A stretch of 64,000 bases of DNA, taken from Closterium sp. Naga37s-1. Lineage: Eukaryota; Streptophyta; Zygnematophyceae; Desmidiales; Closteriaceae. The position numbers were made by a program, and so were the translations under genes. Positions 11,260 through 20,774 of this stretch are shown here, piece after piece (positions within the stretch are counted from its first letter, which is position 1; the number at the start of each line of letters is the position of its first letter). The notes under the pieces were generated by a model that was not told the DNA's origin, made no database searches, and saw only the letters and a list, made by a program, of their open reading frames with translations. Location of the stretch: positions 755,001 to 819,000 of the forward strand of contig CANJKZ010001148.1 in NCBI GenBank assembly GCA_947471745.1, in the 5' to 3' direction.

Positions 11260-11640
11260 TCTCCTAAAAACCCTTCCGGAAACCAACCACAAGCAGCAGC
11301 ACCCACTCTTCCATCATTCTCCTCCTTCCTTCAGCATTCTCTCCCCCCACTTTTCCGGTAGGGGAGAAGCGCAAAGAAGAAATCATTCTAGAGACGTCCT
11401 CCCAACAGCAAACCCTCCCCGGCACCAACCAGCAGTAGCAGCACATACCCTTCCCTACCCACCCCGCCACCTCCTCCCTCTCCATTGCATTCTCCCACTT
11501 TGGTTTCCCCCCACCCCAACCCTGCAGGCAGGGGAGAAGCGCAAGGTAGAGATCATTCTAGAAACGTCATCCCAGCAGTAGACCCTTCCAGGAACCAACC
11601 AGCAGGAGCAGCACATTCCCTTCCTCGCCCACCACATCCC
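11260..11640. repeat. Tandem repeat of about 165 bp upstream of the APC8-like locus
   Basis: Blocks containing ACCAACCA...GCAGCAC begin near 11270, 11430 and 11588, and two copies of GGGGAGAAGCGCAA lie near 11363 and 11532. About two and a half diverged tandem units. No coding role is seen. The flanking bases 11073-11259 hold nothing recognisable. Confidence 0.75.
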
Positions 11641-11689
11641 CTCCTCCTAAAAAAATCCCTCATCTCCTGTGGCTAATCCTAAGTTGCCA

Positions 11690-11863
11690 CGTGTCCAGGC
11701 TGAGTAGGAGCGGGAGCGGGCGGCGGGGAGGCTGGATGCGTGGGGGAATTATCTTTTGGGGGTGGTGTTGGCGAAGAGGTGGAGGGAGGGGGAGGCGCGG
11801 GGGGTTCTGTATGAGAGTGTGCGGGAATACTCGTGGAATTGGGCTGCTTGGAAGCAGATAGAG
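11690..11863 (+). pseudogene. APC8-like exon 1, first copy
   Basis: Encodes AAGRLDAWGNYLLGVVLA through SWNWAAWKQIE and ends at a GTGAG donor (11864). This corresponds to the plant APC8 segment with YLYGVVLK and YPWNWSAW. An in-frame TAG lies just upstream of the conserved part, so the 5' border is unclear. Confidence 0.75.
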
Positions 11864-12380
11864 GTGAGAGAAAGAGGCAGGCACGTTGACAAAAGCACAT
11901 GCTCACATCACACCCAGCAGATACAGGTGACAGAGTAGTATCCTTGGGAGTGACTTTTGAGGCGCCTCAGAAGGCTGGATGCATGGGGGAGGTGTCTTCT
12001 GGGGGTGGTGCTGGCACAGAGGGGGAGGGGGGTGTTAGAGACTAAGGACGGAGTCTATGAAGATTAGGGGCCGAAATATCTCAAATTCGTTGGACTATAA
12101 TTCTGGACAGAATTGTCGACTTCACAAGAAACGTCGTCGTCGAAACGTTCATCGTTAGAATGTTCTCACAATCGAGTATGTTGTAGCACTTGACCGTTAT
12201 TATCTTTTCCAATTTTAATCGTATCAAAAGATGAAGCATAACTCGAGTTATGAATTTCGGCGCACTAGGGGGTATGCTGCCATAGAAACATAATTCAATC
12301 ATAATTATCTCACAAGAAGCACACAAGAGAGTGTTATTAGGATAACGTACTAAACTGACTACTAACGGCCTTTCGTTGAT

Positions 12381-12453
12381 ACTATAACTCTCTCCTCGGG
12401 GTCACCTCCGAGGGTCCTTGGGTGCTTGACAGAGGCCAGCCCCTATCCAAGGG
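12381..12453. repeat. 73-bp direct repeat, left copy
   Basis: Identical by eye to 13618-13690 (starts ACTATAACTC, ends TCCAAGGG). The two copies bracket fragment H exactly, and the sequence belongs to L. Confidence 0.9.
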
Positions 12454-13617
12454 GAAACGAGGCTAAAAGGCTAAAAGTAGCGGCAGACGAGCAACGGACT
12501 CACGGGCGACTGGAGCAACGGGCTCACGGGCGACTGGCGCAACGGGCTCACGGGCGACTGGCGCAACGGTCTCACGGGCGACTGGAGCTGCTGGCTTCAC
12601 GGCGGCCACCCCCTTCAACCTCCCCAAACTATCCCACTCCCCCTGACACACACCCGCTGCTACACCGCTAGCTCCACTCCCCCTTCACCCCCCCTTAGTA
12701 CCACTCCAACGGCTCCAACAAGTCCACCCCCCCTCAGCGGCAGCTGCAGCACAGGGAGACGGAGGAGGAGGAGGAGCAGGGAACGGCACACAGTGGCTTC
12801 ACCCCCATACCCCTCACCCCCAAACCCTAATTCAGGAGAACGGGCTGTAGGAGGGGTGGGGCGCCAGTAGAAGCACGGGGGACAGCGGGGAGGGCAGGGG
12901 CAGCGAGGAAAGGGCCGCCCACGGGCCTGGCACAGCCGCCCGAACCGCGCGCAGGCGGCCCGAGCCGCGCGCGGGCCTGGCGCAGCCCGTACAGGCCGCG
13001 CGCGGGCCTGGCGCAGCCCGTACGGGCCGCGCGCGGGCCTGGCGCAGCCCGTACGGGCCGCGCGCTGGCCTGGCGCAGCCCGTACGGGCCGCGTCCGGGC
13101 CTGGCGCAGCCCTTACGGGCCGCGCGCAGCCTGTACGGGCCGCGCGCAGGCCACGACGGGCGACGGGGGGCGACGCGCGGGTCCCCGTCGCCCGTCGCAG
13201 CGCCTCCCGAGGGCGACGCGCCGAGTGACGGGGCAGAAGCCCGCCGCGCGCCTCGGGGCGCACAGCGGGCAGAGAACCGCCGCGCGCCACGGGGCGCACG
13301 GCGGGCAGAAAACCGCCGTGCGCCTCGGGGCGCACGGCGGGAAGAAAAACTGCCGCACGCCACGGGGCGTGCGGCACAGAGGGTAGCAGTGGAAGTTGCA
13401 GCGGAAGCAACGAGGTGGTGAGCCCACCCACAGGATCGATCCAAGGGGATCGACCTGCTCTGATAGCATGTGAAAGTTTAAAAGGAAGAAGAAACGAGGA
13501 ATGAGAGAGGAAGAGGGGGGTTGCACTAGCAAGAATGAGGATACAAATAGCAAACCCTAGAAGGGTTGTACTCGCTATAGAGCACCCCACTACAGGCTAG
13601 AGCATAATATTCTGACA
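12454..13617 (-). mobile_element. Non-coding LTR retroelement fragment H
   Basis: A 5' LTR lies at 13469-13617 (minus strand, TGTCAGAATATTATG... to ...CTTTCACA). It is preceded in element order by a primer binding site at 13457-13468 and a GC-rich leader with repeats of CGGGCCTGGCGCAGCCCGTA (12950-13110). The LTR core resembles those of F and copia A. No LTR is visible at the low-coordinate end. The fragment is flanked by a perfect 73-bp direct duplication of its target rather than the usual 5 bp. Confidence 0.75.
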
Positions 13618-13690
13618 ACTATAACTCTCTCCTCGGGGTCACCTCCGAGGGTCCTTGGGTGCTTGACAGAGGCCAGCCCCTATCCAAGGG
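13618..13690. repeat. 73-bp direct repeat, right copy
   Basis: Second copy of the duplication flanking H. It begins immediately after the LTR terminus TGACA at 13617. Confidence 0.9.
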
Positions 13691-14334
13691 TCCGAGCGTG
13701 TAGAGAGAGAGTTGCAGTAACAACTGAAGTGCAGTAGTAGTCGTCGCTTCCTTGGCGTTGTCGAGACAATAAGATATGGCAGCGTACTTGTAGCAGGCGT
13801 AGGAGAAATCTTCCACTCAAGTTATATATTAGAACAAGCAAACACAAACAGATTTATACCTAGCCTTGTCTATTCTAGTTTTTCCTATCCTGTTCTACTT
13901 TTCCTATTCAAGTTCACGTAGCGCGAGCACATATCAAATTTCCCTCAATTTCCCTTCCTGACCTGGCACCCGCTTCGCCGAAACATTTCGGGTTTCGCGC
14001 GCCAACAAGTTCGACGGTGCCGATCCGAGAATTACATTTCGCGCCAACTCCGAACGGTTGTGATGAGACCCGTTCGAAACTTCGATCACAAGCAGTTCCG
14101 GGCTCATGCTTTTAGAGAGCTGTAACTCGCCACACGGGCCTCGCTTCCCGAGGCGCGAACACTTACCAATCCGAGCTGTCATTGCTGTTCAGAACGTGAG
14201 TAGCTGAACTCATACTTCGATCTCATCGCTGGTCTCGCCACCAGCGCAGCATTCCATTCACGAGCTTGCAACGCTCGTGTTACTTCCCCTGAAGCGCGAA
14301 CAGCTGCCTTGTGCGTCGGTCGCGTTAGCTTGTT

Positions 14335-14430
14335 CAGAACATGTTCGGAACCTGTTCGGAACCTGTTCGGAACCTGTTCGTAACCTGTTCGTAACCTGTT
14401 CGTAACATGTTCGTAACCTGTTTGTGACCT
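14335..14430. repeat. Minisatellite, unit about 11 bp
   Basis: About eight units of CTGTTCGGAAC or CTGTTCGTAAC in tandem, inside insertion L. Confidence 0.9.
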
Positions 14431-16057
14431 GTTCGCGCTGCGTGTTCAGAACGAGCGCGAACATTATCCAATCAGCGCAGTCCGTGTCTGTCAGTTCTAG
14501 CAGCGGCGAACTCGCAGCGTGAACAGGAATTTCGCGCTGTGACTCGTCGATCAAAAACTGTTGAGTCAAACCGAGTCTGTGAACTGCTTCGTCGCTCCCC
14601 ATTGGTCGAAGCTCAAAACCCCTTGATCGCTCGCTAATAAACGACTCGCCCCACTGCTTCAGCCGCTTGAAAAACCTTCCTGATAAAATCGGCTGATCGA
14701 TATACATAAGTTTATTTCTGTAATCAACAGAGAGTTAGAGTAACAATCAACTAGGTAGGAGGGGATGAGGAGGACGAGAGGGAAGGTCCCAAGAGATTCC
14801 CCAACCAAGGAAACCCCATACCACACAATTCCCCTCCCTATAGGCACCCCAACTTTGACATTTGTCACTTTCTCAACCCATGCCATCCACATCACCCAAC
14901 TTGGCCACACTTGCCAACCTGGTTTGGCTTCTCCCAACCATTTGGCAGCAACTACAGTAGAAGTGACGAATTTCCCAACCCCTAATGGTCTATACCCCTT
15001 ATGGAGTCACCCCACAAATTCTCAAAATTGCTGTAACCAAATATAAGAAGCATACGAACTTCAACCGTTCGTAACTTTCTCGTTCGTGCTCCGATTGAAG
15101 CGATCCTTGGTTTGTCGGAATGCTCTCGAGCAGAGGAGTCACTTCAGATATCTGCTCAAGCCAAATAACATTCACGCACACTCAGAAAATCCAAACCACG
15201 CCAAATACAAATTCTTGCACACGCTCACACCACGCATGCAACGCACAAACATAAGATGGGAGGCAGACAGACGTGAATGCAAATGATAGCATCACATAAC
15301 AGGAGGGGGAGGCGCAAGGGGTTCTGTGTAAGAGTGTGCGGGAATACCCTTGGAATTCAGCTGCATGGGAGCAGATAGTGGTGAGAGATAGAGGCAGGCA
15401 CGCTGACAAAAGCACATGCTCACACCACACCCAACAGATAGAGGTGGGAGAGTAGTATCCTTGGGAGTGACTTTTGAGGTGCCTCAGAAGGCTGGATGCG
15501 TGGGGGAGGTATTTGCTGGGGGCGGTGCTAGCGTAGAGGGGGAGGGAGGAGGAGGCGCGGAGGGTTCGGTGTGAAAGTGTGTAGGAGTACCCTTGGAAGT
15601 GGGCTGCATGGCAGCAGATCGAGGTGAGGGATTGAGACACATAGGCACACAGACAAACGCACACACTCACACGCAGTTAGGTAGAGCGTGACACACACCT
15701 TTCGCTCCTCCCCTCCCTCCTCTCCTCTCCCACTAAATCGCCCCCTTCTCCGGTCCCCTCTCCCTCCTCCCCTCATTGTTTGGTCTGTAGTTTTTTTCAA
15801 TCAATCCTCCCTCAGGCCACACTCCCCTTCACCCAATATTGAAATCGCTTTTGAGAATTCTTAAATGCATTTTCTTCAATCATTTCCCCCTCAGGCTACA
15901 CCCTAAACCCTCACCCAAATAACCCCCTTCTTCAACCACCTCCCCCCCCCACCCCCCCTTGACCTACCTCTCCAACCTCCCAACCCCCACGCACACACTC
16001 TCCCGCCAGGCCCTTTCTCGATCACGATACCTACCTCTCGCTCCTCCCCTCCCTCCC

Positions 16058-16670
16058 TTGCTACTGGATGACCCTCTTCGCCCTCTCCTCTGATGTTCTC
16101 TCCCCCACACTCTCTCCCTTTTCAGGCTTTGTGTATCAATCACGACACCTACCTTACTCTCCTCCCCTCCCTCCCCTCTCATTGGATGACGCTCTTCGCC
16201 CTCTCCTCTCTCCTCCTCTCCCTCCACCGCAACTCCGAAGCCCTCTCCCTCCGCCTGCACCTTGCCTATTGAGGTGCCAGAAAAGTCTTCTGTCTGCACC
16301 TTGCCTCCCTTCTCTTCTCGCTCTTGAATCCCCTTTTTCCTGTCAACTCAGCTGTCCCTCCTCCAATCTTCTTTTGCTCTCTCTCTCACACACCCTGCCT
16401 CCCTACATGCACTCTGTATAGACCATGACACGTACATTTCTCTCCTCCCATCCCTCCCTTGCCACTGGATGACCCTCTTCGCCCTCTCCTCCGATGTTCT
16501 CTCCCCCACACACTCTTCCTTATCAGGCTTTGTGTCTCGACCACAACACATACCTCTCTCCCCTCCCCTCCCTCCCTTGCCACTGGATGACCCTCTTCGC
16601 CCTCTCCTCTCTCCTCCTCTCCCTCCACCGCAACTCCGAAGCCCTCTCCCTCTGCCTGCACTTCGCCTCC
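16058..16670 (+). pseudogene. APC8-like exon 2 cluster (four copies)
   Basis: The block CTGGATGACCCTCTTCGCC or close variants starts near 16064, 16182, 16466 and 16582 and encodes WMTLFALSS, matching plant APC8 HWMKEFF. The copies near 16182 and 16582 continue to LHRNSEALSL; the other two stop after ALSSDV. Each copy carries its own upstream pyrimidine-rich tract, so copies include intron flanks. The DNA between 15626 and 16058 is pyrimidine-rich and intron-like, with nothing else recognised. Confidence 0.65.
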
Positions 16671-16977
16671 CCTCCTTCCTCCTCCTCCTCTTCCTCTTCT
16701 GCCTCCTCCTCTCACTCCCTCTCTCACTCATTGCAGCAAGCAGAGGGGGAACTGGGGGGGATGAGGGGGATGGGGGATGGGAATGGGGGAGGGGAGGGCA
16801 AGAGTGAGGCAACCACAGGGAGGAGAGGATGAGAAGGGGGAGGAGGGGGGGGAACAGGAGCAGCAGCAGGAGGAGGGGGGGCAGGAGAAGCAACATCAGG
16901 AGGCGGGGCACTGAGAGCGGGAGGGGGAGGAGGGGGAGGGTTTCCTCACAGCACATGGGTGGCAGCAGCAACAGCAA

Positions 16978-17402
16978 CGGCGCACTACAATCTGAGGGAC
17001 TTTGACTCGGCAGAGGCTGCAGCAGTAGGGGGAGGGGGAGGGGCAGGGAAAGGAGGGGGGGGGTTTCCTCACAGCACGTGGGTGGCGCCAGCGACAGCAA
17101 CGGCGCACCACAACATGAGGAACTTTGACTCGGCAGAGGTGGTGTTCACTGAGTTGACTGGCGTTGATTAGTACAGGCTAGAAGCCATGGACACGTTTTC
17201 CAATATTCTCTACATGAAGGAGGACTTCGCTGTGCTCTCCCACTTGGCGCACCGGGTGAGTTGGCTGGCGTTGTCTTGAGTGGAATGGCGTTGACTGATG
17301 GCGTTGACTAGCGTTGACCCGTACAAGCTGGAGGCCATGGACACGTTTTCAAATATCGTCTATATGAAGGAGGACTTTGCAGGGCTTAGTCACCTGGCGC
17401 AC
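16978..17402 (+). pseudogene. APC8-like exons 3 and 4, each in two copies
   Basis: The NLRDFDSAEA block occurs at about 16985 and again at about 17105 (NMRNFDSAEVVF). The YRLEAMDTFSNILYMKEDF block occurs at 17170-17255, followed by a GTGAG donor, and again at about 17318-17402. In the first copy a TAG takes the place of the Pro codon that the second copy keeps before YKLEAMD. Confidence 0.8.
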
Positions 17403-17493
17403 CAAGAGCTGTTAGGAACCCCTTGAAGCTTGTCTACCTCATTAATGACCTGCACTCCTCTCACCCACCCTTATGTTATACTTTCTACCCCAG

Positions 17494-18273
17494 GTGATCA
17501 GAATCGAGAAGTACTGGCCTGAGGAATGCTGCATAGTTGGCTATTGCGGTCCGTTCCTGCCTTCTTCTCCCTGCCTTTCACCCTCGTTCCCCCCATCTAC
17601 ATTCATTCTCCCCTTCCTAATTCCACCAGGTGACTTAGATTCACAAGTACTGCCCAGAGATGTGCTGCATAGTACTTGGGCCGCCACGAGTTGCTTTCAT
17701 ATTCACCTTCTCCCTTCCTTTCATCCCCATCATCCCACTTCAGGTGAAAAAAATCGACTAATACCACCCTGAAACATGCTGCATAGTCGGAAACTACTTC
17801 TCCCTCAAGGGCCGCCACGAGCGAGCTGTGGCCTACTTCCACCGAGCCCTTCGCCTCCACCGCTGCGACCTGCTGGCATGAACTCTGTCTCTTGCCATCA
17901 AGGGTTGTTGGTGTTCATTCATTCCTTCCCCCTGCCCCTTGCTTTGCGCTCCCTCCCATCCCTCTCCTCCCTCATAGGTGACATAAATCGACAAGTATCG
18001 CCCTGAAACGTGCTGCATCGTCAGAAACTACTTCTCCCTAAAGGGCCGCCATGAGCGAGCAGTCGCCTACTTCCGCCGAGCCATCCGCCTAGACCGCTGC
18101 TACTTGTCGGCGTGGACGCTGATGGGCGACGGGTATGTGGAGATGAAGAATAGCGCCAGGGCAATTCAAGCGAACAGGAGGACGGTGGACATCAATCGGA
18201 GGGATTATAGAGCGTGGTACGGGCTCAGGCAGACGTATGAGATCCTTGCGATGCCCTACCTCTACTACTACTG
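17494..18273 (+). pseudogene. APC8-like exon 5, four copies; last copy longest
   Basis: Copies start at 17494, 17630, 17744 and 17978, every one as AG|GTGA. They encode variants of [13 protein letters not shown]. Copies 1 and 2 stop soon after; copy 3 continues to LLA. Copy 4 extends through [32 protein letters not shown] and [13 protein letters not shown] to a GTGAGT donor at 18274, covering three TPR helices pairs. Copies 2 to 4 contain early stops (TAG, TAA, TAA), and copy 1 has no stop but no downstream part. Confidence 0.85.
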
Positions 18274-18631
18274 GTGAGTGCCTGGTTCAGGGTTTGGGGT
18301 TTCCAAATTTGGGTGGGCGCAGAGCCAAGGCAGCTTGAGTGTTGGGTTTGGAGACGTCTTGCGATTCTACTGTTGTTTCTGTTGTGGATTCTCAAAAGTT
18401 ACTCCAACACTCTACTGATTTTCGAAGCTGCATTAGAAGCCACCTTGAGTGCCTGATCTTGAGACATCTCTCGGGACCCTCTACTATTACCAATGCTGTG
18501 AGGCGCAACAGCCACCTCCCGCTACTTTCATCACCCGTTCTCCCTCTCCCCTCACCATCACCCACTCTCCCTCTTCCTTTCCTGTCGCACCCTCCTATTT
18601 CTGTTCCTATCCCTCTCTCTGTTTCCAACAG

Positions 18632-19335
18632 TAAAGCAGCTTCCCTGCACCTCCACGATTCCCGCATGTGGTGTGCCATGGGGCAGTGCTACAAGGCACA
18701 GCAGCTACAGAAGTCGGAAGCGGCCATCCGCTGCTGTCGCCAGCAACGAGAGCGAAGGGTTGGCGCTGCACAAGCTGTCGAAGCTGTATGAGGGGCTAGG
18801 GAAGATTAGACAGGCTGATCATTTCTACAAGTGAGTCTCTAAGTGAGGGTGGGTGCTCATATAATACGAAATGAGTGTTGTTGTTGCCAGCAACGAGGGT
18901 GAAGGCCTTGCGCTGCACAAGCTGTCGAAGCTCTATGAGGGGCTAGGGCAGATGAAGCAGGCAGCACACTTCTACAAGTGAGTTGAGGAAGCGTAGTGCA
19001 CCGTTCAAGGGGAATAGGTGCAGATAAGGCATGGAATGAGAGTCGTGCCGTCACCAGCAATGAGAGCAAGGGGCTGGCATTGCACAAGCTGTCGAAGCTG
19101 TATGAGGGGCTGGGGCAGATGAAGCAGGCGGCACACTTCTACAAGTGAGTATCCGAAGACAGACAGGTGCACAGAATAGGAAGGGTTGGGACACAGACAG
19201 CAACGAGAACGAAGGGCTAGCACTTCACAAGCTGTCGGACTGAGTTTGACACAAGCATGCTGATGGAATTGTGGATCAAACGCCTAGAGCTGCACAAGCA
19301 GTGGAAGCTTTATGAGGGCCTGGGGAAGATTAGGA
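18632..19335 (+). pseudogene. APC8-like exons 6 and 7; exon 7 in up to five copies
   Basis: Exon 6 starts after CAACAG at 18632 and encodes SLHLHDSRMWCAMGQCYKAQ, matching the DSRLWIAMAKCY region of plant APC8. The next exon, NESEGLALHKLSKLYEGLG, occurs at about 18738, 18888 and 19056, each ending TTCTACAA|GTGAGT. Shortened versions follow at about 19200 and 19284. Copies 2 and 3 differ from copy 1 in a coherent way (GQMKQAAH instead of GKIRQADH), so copy 3 is probably derived from copy 2 or the reverse. Confidence 0.85.
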
Positions 19336-19542
19336 CCAACAGTACCGTCCAATGGCAGTCTGTTTGTTCCTGGTGGCATTCTAAGGGCCGGAGCTGATGG
19401 AGGCTCTTCTTTTCCTGGCCACACACCACCGCGCACCATCGGCTTTCACCTATTTGTGTGTCCATTGGTGTTTTCCCCTGTATGTGTTCTCCACTCTCCA
19501 CTCTCCACTCTCCACCCTCCACCCTCCACTCCCACATCCCAG

Positions 19543-19718
19543 GCGCAATCTGGACTGCATCGACTCGGAGCGGGTGGAGGGGCCAGAGCTAGTTGAGGCA
19601 CTGCTATTCCTGGCCACACACCAACATCTCTTACCCGCACCGGTGTGCTCTCCTTTCTGCAGGCGCAATCTGGACCGCATGGACTCGGAGCAGGTGGAGG
19701 GGCTGGAGCTGGTGGGGG
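19543..19718 (+). pseudogene. APC8-like exon 8, copies 1 and 2 (copy 2 split by copia A)
   Basis: Copy 1 encodes RNLDCIDSERVEGPELVEA. Copy 2, from 19663, encodes RNLDRMDSEQVEGLELVG and is interrupted at 19718 by element A. The rest of the exon resumes at 27036 after the GGGGG target duplication. Confidence 0.85.
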
Positions 19719-19853
19719 TGTCAGAACATATATATAGCTTATGCTGTTGTGTAGGCTATAGTGGGGTATCCCATAGGGGGTACAACCCAAAATGGGTTTC
19801 CTATATGTACTCACTTCATTCATAGTTCATTCATTCTTGTTCAAATCTTCTCA
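19719..19853 (+). repeat. 5' LTR of A
   Basis: Starts TGTCAGAACATATA and ends CAAATCTTCTCA. It is unusually short for a copia LTR (135 bp). Confidence 0.95.
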
Positions 19854-19867
19854 TGGTATCGGGCAGG
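19854..19867 (+). promoter_or_regulatory. Primer binding site of A
   Basis: TGGTATCGGGCAGG directly abuts the 5' LTR, a variant of the initiator tRNA-Met type site. Confidence 0.75.
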
Positions 19868-19979
19868 TTCCCCCTTGGGAACTGTGCTTAGGGCCCACCA
19901 CATCGATTTTTTTTTTTCCTGCCCGAAGCGCGCTCAGCCCGAGTCGCGCTCCGGGCCCTCACTTCGTCGAGCCGCCCTA

Positions 19980-20700
19980 GCGGCCCTTCACTGCGGCCCC
20001 GCCACTCGTCTCAGCGGCCCCGCCGCCCGTCTTCGCGGCCCCGCCGCCTCTCTCCTAGCGGCCCCGCCGCCCTACCTAACGGCCCCGCCGCCCTACCTCG
20101 CGGCCTCGCCGCCCTATTGCGCGGCCCCGCCGCCCTACCTAGCGGCCCCGCCACCCTTACTCGTGGCCTCGCCGCCCCATTGCGCGGCCCCGCCGCCCTA
20201 CCTCGCGGCCTCGCCGCCCCATCGCGAGGCCCCGCCGCCCTACCTAGCGGCCCCGCCGCCCTTCCTCGCGGCCCCGCCGCCCCATCGCGCGGCCCCGCCG
20301 CCCTATCTAGCGGCCCCGCCGCCCTTCCTCGCGGCCCCGCCGCCCCATCGCGCGGCCCCGCCACCCTTCCTCGCGGCCCCGCCGCCCCATCAGCGGCCCC
20401 GCCGCCCTATCAAGCGGCCCCGCCGCCCTTCTCTGCAGCGGCCCCGCCACTCCTCTGCAGCGCAGCCGAGCCGCCCAGCAGCAGAGCAGCCGAGCCGCCC
20501 AGCCGTCGAGCCGCCCTGCAGCCAAGCCGCCCTGCCGCCGAGCCGCCCGGGAGCCGAGCCGCCGAGCCGCCCTGCCGCCGAGCCGCCCTGCCGCCGAGCC
20601 GCCCTGCCGCCGAGCCGCCCGGGAGCCGAGCCGCCCAGCAGCCGAGCCGCCGAGCCGCCCAGTCGCCGGGCCGCCCTACTGCCGAGCCGCCCGACCTGCC
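19980..20700 (+). repeat. GC-rich minisatellite leader of A
   Basis: Between primer binding site and gag, roughly 20 units related to GCGGCCCCGCCGCCC (21-bp spacing) are followed after 20460 by units of GAGCCGCCCTGCCGC. The block stays open in two frames for more than 200 codons because the unit length is a multiple of three. Related but different GC-rich repeats fill the leaders of C, F and H. Confidence 0.85.
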
Positions 20701-20774
20701 CGGCCTGGTGAGCACAGCACCACTGTTACTGCGTGCCCTTCCCCTACTGCTTGCACTACTACACTGTCGTCGTC

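Larger units (their letters stand above)
12033..15301 (-). mobile_element. LTR-like insertion L in an APC8-like exon copy
   Basis: The insertion starts TGTTAGAGAC and ends CATAACA, and its edges coincide exactly with the interruption of exon 1 copy 2. Without the nested H segment it is about 2 kb. It has no coding frame of note. It shares with the K LTR, in the same orientation, a module of about 60 bp around GGGGTCACCTCC and GCCAGCCCCTA, so it is probably a long solo LTR of a related family. G-rich flanks prevent a clear target-site reading. It also carries a minisatellite (14335-14430). Confidence 0.55.
11964..15623 (+). pseudogene. APC8-like exon 1, copies 2 and 3
   Basis: Copy 2 is split: 11964-12032 and 15302-15380, with insertion L between them. 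Copy 3 is 15483-15623, again ending at a GTGAG donor. Both begin with a CGCCTCAGAAGG or GCCTCAGAAGG block and encode RRLDAWG. Between them lie a duplicated GTGAGAGATAGAGG intron start and the phrase CACATGCTCACA.CACACCCA, also seen after copy 1, so each copy carries about 110 bp of its own intron. Confidence 0.75.

Noticed and set aside
12028-15306. Target duplication for insertion L
   Set aside because: Both flanks are G-rich (GGGGG and GGAGG) within a G-rich exon copy, so a match would be uninformative.
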